Shown piece by piece: positions 1 to 4,937 of a stretch of DNA of 5,048 nucleotides. The DNA is from Rhodospirillales bacterium (GTDB lineage: Bacteria > Pseudomonadota > Alphaproteobacteria > Acetobacterales > Acetobacteraceae). The stretch's first letter is position 1. Every line of letters begins with the position of its first letter. The DNA is taken from contig JAATGE010000295.1 of NCBI GenBank assembly GCA_015654825.1, positions 1 through 5,048 on the forward strand, in the 5' to 3' direction. The notes under the pieces were generated by a model. It did no database searches and was not told the origin of the DNA. It worked only from the letters and a program-made list of their open reading frames with translations. The position numbers and the translations under genes were made by a program.

Positions 1-84
1 CAGGCCGCTCCCCAGGTCAGCAAGGCCGGTCGTCTTGCCCATCATGTCAACCAGGACAGGCAATGAAGGTGTGGGGTTGCTCAT
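1..84 (-). CDS. Partial CDS, N-terminus of an unknown element protein
   Basis: The reading frame is open from an ATG at 84 to the window edge, giving 28 residues that begin MSNPTPSLPVLVDMMGKT. A good ribosome binding site (GAGAGGG, about 6 bases before the ATG) precedes it. The ATG overlaps the TGA of the upstream 54-aa gene as ATGA, the usual arrangement for translational coupling. The fragment is too short for a family call. Its position at the end of a tightly packed train of small genes behind an integrase suggests a phage, satellite or island structural or accessory protein. Function unknown. Confidence 0.7.
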   Translation of the reverse strand, partial: MSNPTPSLPVLVDMMGKTTGLADLGSGL

Positions 85-245
85 GTTTGGACCCTCTCGG
101 CTGCGCCATTGCGCATGAGAGCCTCGGCCTGGAAACGCGGCACGGTGATGTGGTGGCCTTGCGCCAGTTGCCGCCCGTCAATCTCCAAACCACTGCGGAG
201 GACGACCAGTTTCACCCAGTCGTTTAGGTTCACGACAGTTTCCAT
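81..245 (-). CDS. Short phage-type protein, 54 aa (DUF7210-like pattern)
   Basis: A complete 54-residue frame runs from ATG 245 to TGA 81-83. It starts one base after the stop of the 189-aa gene, with AAGGAACGG just upstream as ribosome binding site. Its stop overlaps the next start (ATGA), so three genes form a coupled chain. The protein reads as a small beta-rich unit: hydrophobic V-K-L-V-V-L (residues 11-16), then D-G-R-Q-L-A-Q-G (23-30), I-T-V-P (33-36), and a final helix ending in N-G-A-A-E-R (46-51). This order, 'strand, G..L..G, hydrophobic-P, A..L...GAAE', is seen in short DUF7210-type proteins next to phage head and head-tail genes. I match the pattern by eye only. The role is unknown; if the similarity holds, a phage structural accessory is the simplest guess. 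Confidence 0.8.
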   Translation of the reverse strand: METVVNLNDWVKLVVLRSGLEIDGRQLAQGHHITVPRFQAEALMRNGAAERVQT

Positions 246-246
246 T

Positions 247-816
247 CTAGCCGTTCCTTCCGAGGATGGCGTTGTGGACCTGGGCGCAGTTGGTTTCCCA
301 TGACCAGAGATTGGCCGGCGGCTGAATGGCCGGGCGGATGGCTGCCAGCGCCGCGAGATCGAAAGCCATCGCTGGCGGGGATTCCAAGGAGGTCGCCTCC
401 GCCCTGAGACCGGCAGATTCTAGTTCTGCTCTAGCCTCAATTAGCGGTGCCAAGGCCTTCGCCAGCGCCACGTAGGCGGCCACGGCGCCCGGCATCGCGG
501 CCTTGTGTTTCTGAACCGCCTCTTGGGCCTGTTTAGCCTTCGCCGCGCTCCGCAGTTCGGTTACTTGCATCAACAGGTCAGACTTGGCCTTGGCCAGTTG
601 CTCTAGCTCGATGCGGTCATCGTCATCCGCACTATCCATCATCTTGATTTCGGCAATGGTGCTAGACGATAACGCATCGGTTCTGGCCTGCCAGCGGTCC
701 TTGCGCTGTGCGGTAACGACCCGCTCGCGCGACTCTACGTCCGACAGTGCTGCGGTGGTGCTGGCGAGGCTAGGCGCGCGTTTCAGCGCTTTGGACAGGT
801 CTTTCAGGAATGACAT
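247..816 (-). CDS. Hypothetical coiled-coil protein, 189 aa
   Basis: The ATG at 816 is preceded by GGGAG at 7 bases. A second ATG in the same frame is absent, so this start is preferred. Its start overlaps the end of the 145-aa gene by 13 bases and its stop lies one base before the 54-aa gene, so it is probably translated in a coupled operon. The protein is soluble, with no signal peptide or membrane segment. Residues 1-45 are basic and helical. An acidic run D-D-D-D lies at 64-67. A long Ala/Lys/Glu/Gln-rich helix at about 68-108 is probably a coiled coil, followed by a second Ala-rich helix (110-140). The C-terminus (165-189) is rich in Pro, Trp and Asn. I do not recognise a family. Context fits a phage or island protein, possibly scaffold- or tail-associated, but nothing specific shows this. 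Confidence 0.82.
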   Translation of the reverse strand: MSFLKDLSKALKRAPSLASTTAALSDVESRERVVTAQRKDRWQARTDALSSSTIAEIKMMDSADDDDRIELEQLAKAKSDLLMQVTELRSAAKAKQAQEAVQKHKAAMPGAVAAYVALAKALAPLIEARAELESAGLRAEATSLESPPAMAFDLAALAAIRPAIQPPANLWSWETNCAQVHNAILGRNG

Positions 817-1241
817 CCCATGGCTCCCACATTAGAATTGGAAGGTGTCGGAATTCTTGGAGAATGTGATAGTGTTGCATTTTGCAGTTGCAATAAGGAA
901 CAATCAGAACCGCCGTATCGGCATATGTCGTAGATGCGGCGGCGGCACAGGCCACGACTATCATTGAGCGCCAGGATAGCCGCCAGATGACTCCGTTTGG
1001 CCGTTCCGAGAGGCGGAGGTTTACGGAAATCTTGGGCCATGTCGCCGGCCGCCACTGTCAGCGGTCGGTCGCTGTAGAACCATTGCACGTATTCCCTGAT
1101 AAGGCCGTCGCGCCTTGGATTTAGGGCATGGGCAGGATAGAAGGGCGCGGCGCGTACCAGTTCGCCTAGCGGCATCTCCGCAACCTTGTTGCGCACGGCA
1201 TCACGCGCGGCGCGCGCGTTCCTTTTGGTTTTGGCCGGCAT
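804..1241 (-). CDS. Hypothetical element protein, 145 aa
   Basis: The frame runs from ATG 1241 to TGA 804-806. The ribosome binding site is weak (GGGTAA a few bases upstream), but a TATACT box lies just 5' of it. The N-terminus is strongly basic (K-T-K-R-N-A-R-A-A-R, residues 4-13). The middle carries W-F-Y (54-56) and a helical stretch, H-L-A-A-I-L-A-L-N-D then R-R-R-I-Y-D-I-C-R (85-108), which could be a helix-turn-helix. From about residue 110 the protein becomes Ser/Asn/Pro-rich and low in structure, and the DNA there is less GC-rich. The true functional domain may therefore end near 110, or the tail may result from an old frameshift. It overlaps the 189-aa start by 13 bases. No family is recognised; a nucleic-acid-binding role is only a guess from charge. 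Confidence 0.65.
   Translation of the reverse strand: MPAKTKRNARAARDAVRNKVAEMPLGELVRAAPFYPAHALNPRRDGLIREYVQWFYSDRPLTVAAGDMAQDFRKPPPLGTAKRSHLAAILALNDSRGLCRRRIYDICRYGGSDCSLLQLQNATLSHSPRIPTPSNSNVGAMGCHS
875..892. repeat. Three spaced TTGCA motifs
   Basis: TTGCA occurs at 875-879, 882-886 and 888-892 in an AT-rich patch inside the 3' part of the 145-aa gene. On the minus strand this reads as TGCAA three times at 6-7 base spacing. TTGCAA followed 16 bases later by TATCAC could form a weak internal promoter for the 189-aa gene. The spacing is irregular and the motif short, so this may be chance. Confidence 0.2.
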
Positions 1242-1254
1242 GTCGTTACCCGTC

Positions 1255-1275
1255 AGTATAACAGAGATTTAATCT
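1255..1275 (-). promoter_or_regulatory. Possible promoter with palindromic operator
   Basis: On the minus strand a TATACT box (plus-strand 1255-1260) lies about 14 bases before the start of the 145-aa gene. A perfect 11-base palindrome, AGATTTAATCT (1265-1275), lies four bases upstream of it, within what would be the -10/-35 spacer. No good TTGACA-like -35 is visible at 16-18 bases; the expected place is inside a GC-rich CCGCCACCGCC run. A repressor bound at the palindrome would block this promoter. The small HTH protein encoded just upstream is a candidate regulator, by inference only. Confidence 0.4.
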
Positions 1276-1382
1276 AGCGGTGGCGGTGGCGGAGTTAGTT
1301 AATTCCACCAAATCAATCCGTATCGCACGCGGAAATGTACGGCGACCATACGTTTACTCGCGCGAATCCGGCCGTAACACGA

Positions 1383-1412
1383 AACCCCCTACCCCGGCCT
1401 AAGCCGGGGGTT
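1383..1412 (-). terminator. Terminator-like hairpin after the excisionase-like gene
   Basis: CCCCGGC (1392-1398), a four-base loop and GCCGGGG (1403-1409) form a perfect 7-bp stem. On the minus strand it is followed by TAGGGGGTTTCGT. An alternative, longer-loop stem pairs 1383-1389 with 1406-1412 (AACCCCC/GGGGGTT). It lies 26 bases past the stop of the HTH gene and before the next promoter-like site. The T-tract is short, so termination may be partial. The arm CTAAGCCGGGG also occurs at 1435-1445, across that gene's stop codon. Confidence 0.55.
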
Positions 1413-1434
1413 CGTCGGGACACGGCCACGGCAT

Positions 1435-1635
1435 CTAAGCCGGGGCAGCGCGAGGCAGGCTCTCGACGTAGGCGCGCAGGCTGGACGCCAGCACCAGGCT
1501 TTGGCGTCCGGCTCTCACCTTTACGATGTGGCCGTGGCGAATCGCGTCATAGATACGGGTACGACTTAGGCCGGTTAGGCCTACCGCGTCCGGGATTTTC
1601 AGCGAAATTATGTTGTCTAGACTTGGGGTATTCAT
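1435..1635 (-). CDS. Excisionase/AlpA-like helix-turn-helix protein, 66 aa
   Basis: The chosen start is ATG 1635, preceded by GGAG at 7 bases (CCGGAGCCCAAAG-ATG). The open frame extends to 1779, but that extension is His/Arg/Ser-rich, runs through the upstream repeats and lacks a ribosome binding site. The 66-residue product matches the small excisionase-type HTH pattern. I-P-D-A-V-G-L-T-G-L-S (14-24) supplies helix and turn, R-T-R-I-Y-D-A-I-R-H-G (25-35) is the recognition helix, and I-V-K-V-R-A-G-R-Q-S-L-V-L (37-49) is the wing. A final helix carries S-S-L-R-A-Y-V-E-S-L (51-60). Such proteins bend DNA to aid integrase-directed excision or act as AlpA-like transcriptional activators. It lies 3' of the integrase gene, which supports either role. 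Two direct repeats upstream are possible binding sites. Xis versus AlpA cannot be separated from sequence alone. Confidence 0.85.
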   Translation of the reverse strand: MNTPSLDNIISLKIPDAVGLTGLSRTRIYDAIRHGHIVKVRAGRQSLVLASSLRAYVESLPRAAPA

Positions 1636-1684
1636 CTTTGGGCTCCGGGTTGAAAAAACCGCGAAGCTCGTGCAGGAAGACAGA

Positions 1685-1690
1685 CTTATA
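1685..1690 (-). promoter_or_regulatory. Possible -10 box for the HTH gene
   Basis: TATAAG on the minus strand lies 50 bases before the ATG at 1635. The -35 position is not TTGACA-like and instead falls in the right-hand direct repeat (GGTTTTCGGACC). Such a promoter would need an activator, or would be repressed by a protein bound to the repeat. Confidence 0.35.
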
Positions 1691-1698
1691 TGTGGGTG

Positions 1699-1787
1699 GG
1701 TCCGAAAACCCAGCCCTGTCATGTTCCTATGATGAATGTGTGGGCGCCGTATGGTCCGAAAACCTAACGCCCGTGTCATGTTCTATG
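1699..1787. repeat. Pair of imperfect direct repeats (operator or Xis/Int sites)
   Basis: Copy A spans 1699-1731 and copy B 1753-1787. Each starts with identical GGTCCGAAAACC (1699-1710 and 1753-1764). After a short variable linker of 6 or 9 bases (cagccc, taacgcccg), each ends with TGTCATGTTC followed by CTATG or TATG. CATGTTC also has an inverted copy, GAACATG, at 1807-1813. The repeats fill the gap between the integrase and HTH genes, and copy A sits over the expected -35 of the HTH promoter. Likely protein-binding sites for the HTH protein or integrase. Confidence 0.7.
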
Positions 1788-1877
1788 TGCAGTCGTGTCC
1801 CCTGCCGAACATGGCGGGACGCCCACTACATACAGGCTGGGATGCGACGTTTCAAGGGGGTGGGGGATACCGTGGGA

Positions 1878-3110
1878 CTAAGCGGCCTCCGGGATCGTTT
1901 CTTCGCCGGTCCGCGAGGTCGGTAAACAGTAATCCGCCCACTGCTGCATCAAAGCCCGGCGCCGGTCGAACAGGTTGGACCGTGCATAGGCGCGTTGGGT
2001 TTCGTCGCCATGCTGGTGCGCGAGCGATAGTTCCGCGACCACCTCCGCCACCTCCGCCACCTCATCGCACCAGTCGCGGAACGTGGAACGGAGTCCGTGG
2101 ACGGTGGTGGTCTTGTCCCCCGACGCAACGTGCAGCGCCTTCGATGTGGATACGTCACTCAATGCCGCGCCCCGCTTCCCCCCGGGGAATACGAATTCGG
2201 TCTCTGGCGTTCGCGCGGCCTGCATCTCCGCTAGGATCACCAGCGCAGTCGATGAAAGCGGGACGCGGTGTTCGCGCTTGGCCTTCATGCGCGCCGCCGG
2301 GATCGTCCAGGTTGCCGCCTGCATGTCTATCTCGGACCATACGGCGCCCCGCGCCTCAGATGATCGGGTAGCCGTCAAAGTGGCGAACGCCACACACCGC
2401 GCTGCGGTCCCCTTGCTCGCCATCAGCTTGGCCATGGTGCCGGGCATATCCTGCCAGGGGAGCGCCTTATGATGTTCCACATTTTTCAGCTTGCCGGGCG
2501 GTGCAAGCAGCGCATCTAGGTGACCTTTCCACCGCGCCGGGTTCTCGCCGGTTCTCAGACCCTCCGCCCGTGCCGCATCCAGGATGGATTCGATCCGCCC
2601 GCGCACGCGGGTTGCGGTCTCCGTCTTGCTGTTCCAGATCGGTCGTAAGACGGCCAGGACGTGCTGCACCTGGATATCCACCACCGGCATCGCCATCAGG
2701 CTGCCCGCGTGCTGGTCCAAGGTGGCCTGCCACTGCGAACCATGCTTGGCGGACTTCCAGCCCGGCTTGTGCGCATCGATGTAGCTGCCTGCCACCTCCC
2801 CAAACGTCTTCCCGGTTGGCACCGGGGGTGGGGCGCTCTCCGCCGGGGTTGCGTAGGCGACCATGCGCGGCGACTCAGGCGTTTGACCATTGGCGAGCAT
2901 GAGGCGGAATTCGAGCGCCTTTTGCCGCGCCTGGGCCAGCGTGCATGTCTTGAACGACCCCAGGCTAACCCATCGGGTCTTCCTGTCGCGCTGGAATCGG
3001 AAACTATAAGTTCGACTCCCGCCTGAGACCCGCAGGTAGAGCCCGTCGCCCAGGTGGTGGTTGCCCGGCCCCCGCGCGTCAACTTCTAGTTTGGTGGGTT
3101 TCCGCGCCAT
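1878..3110 (-). CDS. P4-type tyrosine integrase, 410 aa
   Basis: This is a site-specific recombinase that would integrate and excise the element. The length is normal for the family. Residues 1-90 form the N-terminal arm-DNA-binding domain (DUF4102 type; Y-L-R-V-S-G-G-S-R-T-Y-S-F-R-F at 25-39 and W-V-S-L-G-S-F at 47-53). Residues 100-185 are the core-binding helical domain, and about 215-395 the catalytic domain. Catalytic residues are visible: R249 (T-A-T-R-S-S-E-A-R), K276 in the beta-hairpin (R-M-K-A-K-R-E-H-R-V-P-L), H338 and R341 (V-H-G-L-R-S-T-F-R-D-W), H365 (L-A-H-Q-H-G) and the nucleophile Y375 (R-A-Y-A-R-S). All key residues are present, so it is probably active. The segment before H365, E-V-A-E-V-A-E-V-V, is encoded by a 9-base tandem repeat and replaces the usual P-R-E-V, without changing the length. 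The start ATG 3110 has AGGCGG directly before it, a close and suboptimal site. The gene lies at the edge of the element, with putative arm sites upstream. Confidence 0.95.
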   Translation of the reverse strand: MARKPTKLEVDARGPGNHHLGDGLYLRVSGGSRTYSFRFQRDRKTRWVSLGSFKTCTLAQARQKALEFRLMLANGQTPESPRMVAYATPAESAPPPVPTGKTFGEVAGSYIDAHKPGWKSAKHGSQWQATLDQHAGSLMAMPVVDIQVQHVLAVLRPIWNSKTETATRVRGRIESILDAARAEGLRTGENPARWKGHLDALLAPPGKLKNVEHHKALPWQDMPGTMAKLMASKGTAARCVAFATLTATRSSEARGAVWSEIDMQAATWTIPAARMKAKREHRVPLSSTALVILAEMQAARTPETEFVFPGGKRGAALSDVSTSKALHVASGDKTTTVHGLRSTFRDWCDEVAEVAEVVAELSLAHQHGDETQRAYARSNLFDRRRALMQQWADYCLPTSRTGEETIPEAA

Positions 3111-3795
3111 CCGCCTAACTCGTCTGCTACAACCTTGCTACAAGTTGGGGCTGGCTGTAGCCGATTTCAAGGGAATGCAGCGGGACGGACTGGCTACTAA
3201 CTGACTGTTTTATATAGGTCCATTAAGTCCAACGGGACACAGCGGAACGTAGGATCGGCGGACACTCCTTCCGCCAGAACCCTGTTTTCCTGGGTTCGTG
3301 CAGGTTGCAATTATGCCGAAAAAGCGGGGTTTCTGTGGGGGCGGCATCGTTGGCCTGGGCCGCCGCTGATGCGGCACGCGTTGGCACAGTGGATGGACTG
3401 CCGGGGATGTGTGGTCGAGAGACCAGCCGGAAAATACCGGCCCGGGATGCCCGCGCAGCTCGCCGGCGCCCAGGTCCGAAGCCGGAAACGAAAGGCCGTG
3501 GCGCCTGACCGTTGCGTCTGCTCACTACGAAGAAACCACGATCGCCAGTGGTGCACGCACCATCAACGACGGCAGGCTTACCCCATCTGGTGTTCGCCCC
3601 TCGCTTCGCCGTGTCGTCTTATCGGCGTTACTCAAAGAGAATGGATTTATCTGACGGCTTGCAGGCGCGGCAAAAAGAAACGCCCGGAATCTGCCTCCTT
3701 GCATGTTCAGGTGGCGCTGCGAGCTGCGGTATTTGATACCGATCCACGTAATGATTGACACATTCGAAAAGGCCAGAGATCTTCCCTGAACCCGT
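3111..3795. other. Gene-free junction region between integrase and chromosome
   Basis: No reading frame here has a convincing start, codon pattern or recognisable domain. Overlapping short frames exist on both strands, none favoured. Contents: the arm-like repeats at 3125-3161, and an AT-rich stretch (about 3195-3220, GTTTTATATAGG) that may contain the integrase promoter or att core. A hairpin GGCGGA/TCCGCC lies at 3257-3275 (7-nt loop), immediately followed by another, GAACCC/GGGTTC, at 3277-3297 (9-nt loop). The element-chromosome junction should lie in the left part. No tRNA gene is visible. Remnants of decayed genes are possible but not identifiable. Confidence 0.5.
3125..3161. repeat. 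Putative integrase arm-type sites (TGCTACAA repeats)
   Basis: TGCTACAA occurs at 3125-3132 and 3136-3143, an 11-base period that puts both copies on the same face of the helix. An inverted TGTAGC lies at 3156-3161 within GGCTGTAGCC. They lie 15-50 bases upstream of the integrase ATG. Short repeats close to the integrase gene are typical arm sites bound by the integrase N-terminal domain, and they may also autoregulate it. The att core itself cannot be defined from one end of the element. Confidence 0.45.
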
Positions 3796-4001
3796 CACGC
3801 CGGAGGCGTGCTACGCACGACGGGGCCTGCGGCCCCAGACCCTCGCTTATTGGGAGGAACGGCGAGGCCTCAAGGTTCGGATTGAATTTGGGCTTCGCCC
3901 GGGAGACTGTGAAAAGCGACGCCAGGCTCAGGGGGGTTGGGGCTGTCGTGCGGCGCACGCTTTCGCGTGACGGCCGCAGCGGGTCCAGGGCAGAGCCCTG
4001 G
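3796..4001. repeat. Run of short perfect hairpins, mostly 3-nt loops
   Basis: Five perfect inverted repeats with 3-base loops occur in 206 bases: CACGCC-GGA-GGCGTG (3796-3810), GGGGCC-TGC-GGCCCC (3822-3836), GGGC-TTC-GCCC (3890-3900), CGTGC-GGC-GCACG (3947-3959) and CCAGGGC-AGA-GCCCTGG (3985-4001). A sixth, CCTCGC/GCGAGG (3841-3867), has a 15-nt loop holding GGGAGGAAC. No protein frame is convincing. It could be a structured RNA, a REP-like intergenic element, or a stacked bidirectional terminator. Strand is undetermined. High GC raises chance hairpins, but five with the same loop size is notable. Confidence 0.5.
3985..4001. terminator. Terminator-like hairpin 3' of the exported-protein gene
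   Basis: CCAGGGC-AGA-GCCCTGG is a perfect 7-bp stem with a 3-base loop, about 60 bases past the stop of the exported-protein gene. Similar 'CCAGGGC..GCCCTGG' hairpins are, as I recall, common in intergenic DNA of Acetobacteraceae. The T-run is poor (CCTTTGACA on the plus side, ACCCGC on the minus side), so termination would be weak or Rho-assisted. Confidence 0.4.
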
Positions 4002-4003
4002 CC

Positions 4004-4017
4004 TTTGACAGGTCAAA
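4004..4017. promoter_or_regulatory. 14-base palindrome TTTGACAGGTCAAA
   Basis: TTTGAC-AG-GTCAAA has perfect 6-base arms around a 2-base centre, and lies directly beside the hairpin at 3985-4001. The form suits a dimeric regulator site. No gene starts nearby on the minus strand, so if it is an operator it would serve a plus-strand transcript or be a leftover. Function unknown. Confidence 0.25.
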
Positions 4018-4062
4018 ATTTACGGCGGTTTCTATAACACGGGAAACAGAGATCGAGGGGCC

Positions 4063-4785
4063 TCAATCCCAAATCGCCGAAACGATCCGCCCATCCTCAC
4101 CCACCACGATTGTCATCCTGTTCGGGTCGGTGTCGGCGCCGGGTACGCCATCCGTCGGCTTGATGATCCGAACGTGGGGCGGGAGATTCTCCTCTTTCAC
4201 GATTTCCGCTTCGCTTTTCCCGGCGGGAGATGTGCTTCCCCTGGCAACGAAATGCTTGCCGACGCATTTGCTGCAATCCTCCTTGAACGGCATGATCTCG
4301 GCGTAGTCGGGCCCGGCTTGGAGCGTCAGCGCCTCCGACGTCTCAGGCACCAGAAACCCCTCGAAGGGGCGCCCGGGCTCGAGCTGAAAAATCGCCTCGA
4401 TCGCCTCGAAACCCGTCGCGTCCGCGGCTTCCTCGGGGGTGCGGGCCGTGAAAACCAGATCCAGAATACCGTCGGGCGAAGCCGCGCGGGTCAGCGGCAC
4501 GAGTTCCCCCTCCTCCCAGCCGCCGGTGCTGGTCAAGCCGCGCACGCGAATGATATCCAATATCGGACCGTGCGCACTGCGAACAACCTCGACGCTCGTT
4601 ACCTGCAATACTGGCGCCCGACGCTCGGAGATTTCCTCGTCGCCCGATGCGCCTTTCGGCGACTGGGCGGCATTGTGATCACCCGCCGTCGCAACGGTCG
4701 TCTCGGCATATGCCGTTGCAACATGCATCGCATTCAGCAGGCAGGCGCCAAACAGCGCGGCAGCAGCGTAGGTGGTCCTCATCAT
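4063..4785 (-). CDS. Exported protein, 240 aa, CxxC motif and I78-like C-terminus
   Basis: The start is ATG 4785, with AGGAG 6 bases upstream; an adjacent ATG at 4782 is possible. The longer frame to 4986 is rejected because it overlaps the upstream gene's 3' end and buries the signal peptide. Residues 1-27 form a clear Sec signal peptide (M-M-R-T-T-Y, hydrophobic core, cleavage after A-Y-A). Then follow a low-complexity linker (28-55) and a beta-rich domain (58-160) with V-R-G-L-T-S-T-G-G-W and E-L-V-P-L-T-R. A CxxC pair, C171-S-K-C174, comes next. At the C-terminus, L-P-P-H-V-R-I-I-K-P (201-210) and D-P-N-R (220-223) through G-R-I-V-S-A-I-W (232-239) resemble the I78 peptidase-inhibitor pattern (R.i.P, D..P.R, G.I). 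It is probably periplasmic or secreted. The I78 resemblance is by eye and the N-terminal domain is unrecognised. It lies 152 bases downstream of the WHN-repeat gene and may share its transcript. Confidence 0.85.
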   Translation of the reverse strand: MMRTTYAAAALFGACLLNAMHVATAYAETTVATAGDHNAAQSPKGASGDEEISERRAPVLQVTSVEVVRSAHGPILDIIRVRGLTSTGGWEEGELVPLTRAASPDGILDLVFTARTPEEAADATGFEAIEAIFQLEPGRPFEGFLVPETSEALTLQAGPDYAEIMPFKEDCSKCVGKHFVARGSTSPAGKSEAEIVKEENLPPHVRIIKPTDGVPGADTDPNRMTIVVGEDGRIVSAIWD

Positions 4786-4808
4786 CGATTTCTCCTGCAA
4801 TCTTTGGC

Positions 4809-4864
4809 GTGCGTCGTCGCGCACTGCCATGCCGTCGGCATTCCGTGGACGGCGGTTACACCGC
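4809..4864 (-). other. Three hairpins between the WHN-repeat gene and the exported-protein gene
   Basis: GTGCG/CGCAC (4809-4824, 6-nt loop), ATGCC-GTC-GGCAT (4829-4841) and GCGGT-TAC-ACCGC (4852-4864) follow one another in the intergenic gap. None has a T-tract, so a classic terminator is unlikely. They could slow or partly stop transcription, or protect the upstream mRNA 3' end so that the precursor gene is expressed more than the downstream gene. Confidence 0.3.
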
Positions 4865-4937
4865 TCGTAGCGCTGCCATTTTCGGCGAGTTCGTTGACCG
4901 GCGTACGTCGCGACACACCGAAACCTGGAGACTGGAA

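Noticed and set aside
1636..1779. N-terminal extension of the HTH protein (114 aa)
   Set aside because: The extension runs through the promoter and direct repeats and has no ribosome binding site; ATG 1635 has a good one.
2040..2063. 9-base tandem repeat (CACCTCCGC) inside the integrase
   Set aside because: It is in frame, encodes E-V-A repeats and leaves the spacing from the R-D-W motif to H365 at the usual family length, so it is probably neutral.
1335..2472. Long plus-strand frames opposite the integrase and HTH genes
   Set aside because: They are antisense shadows of high-GC coding DNA, with Arg/Pro-rich composition and no ribosome binding sites.
3277..3305. Possible tRNA T-arm (GGGTTCGTGCAGG)
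   Set aside because: No acceptor, anticodon or D arm can be built around it; the segment is better explained as the simple GAACCC/GGGTTC hairpin.
3223..3761. Several short open frames on both strands in the integrase-chromosome gap
   Set aside because: They overlap each other, lack ribosome binding sites, and show Arg/Ser/Pro-rich shadow composition with no domain pattern.
3755..3970. Plus-strand 71-aa frame and opposing 83-aa frame
   Set aside because: Both are laid over the hairpin run; composition follows the inverted repeats and no protein pattern is visible.
4005..4038. Plus-strand promoter TTGACA ... TATAAC
   Set aside because: The spacer is 22 bases, too long for a standard sigma-70 promoter, and no plus-strand gene follows.
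4740..4745. Lipobox around C15 of the exported protein (L-F-G-A-C)
   Set aside because: The -3 position is Phe, and a better signal peptidase I site (A-Y-A) follows at residue 27.
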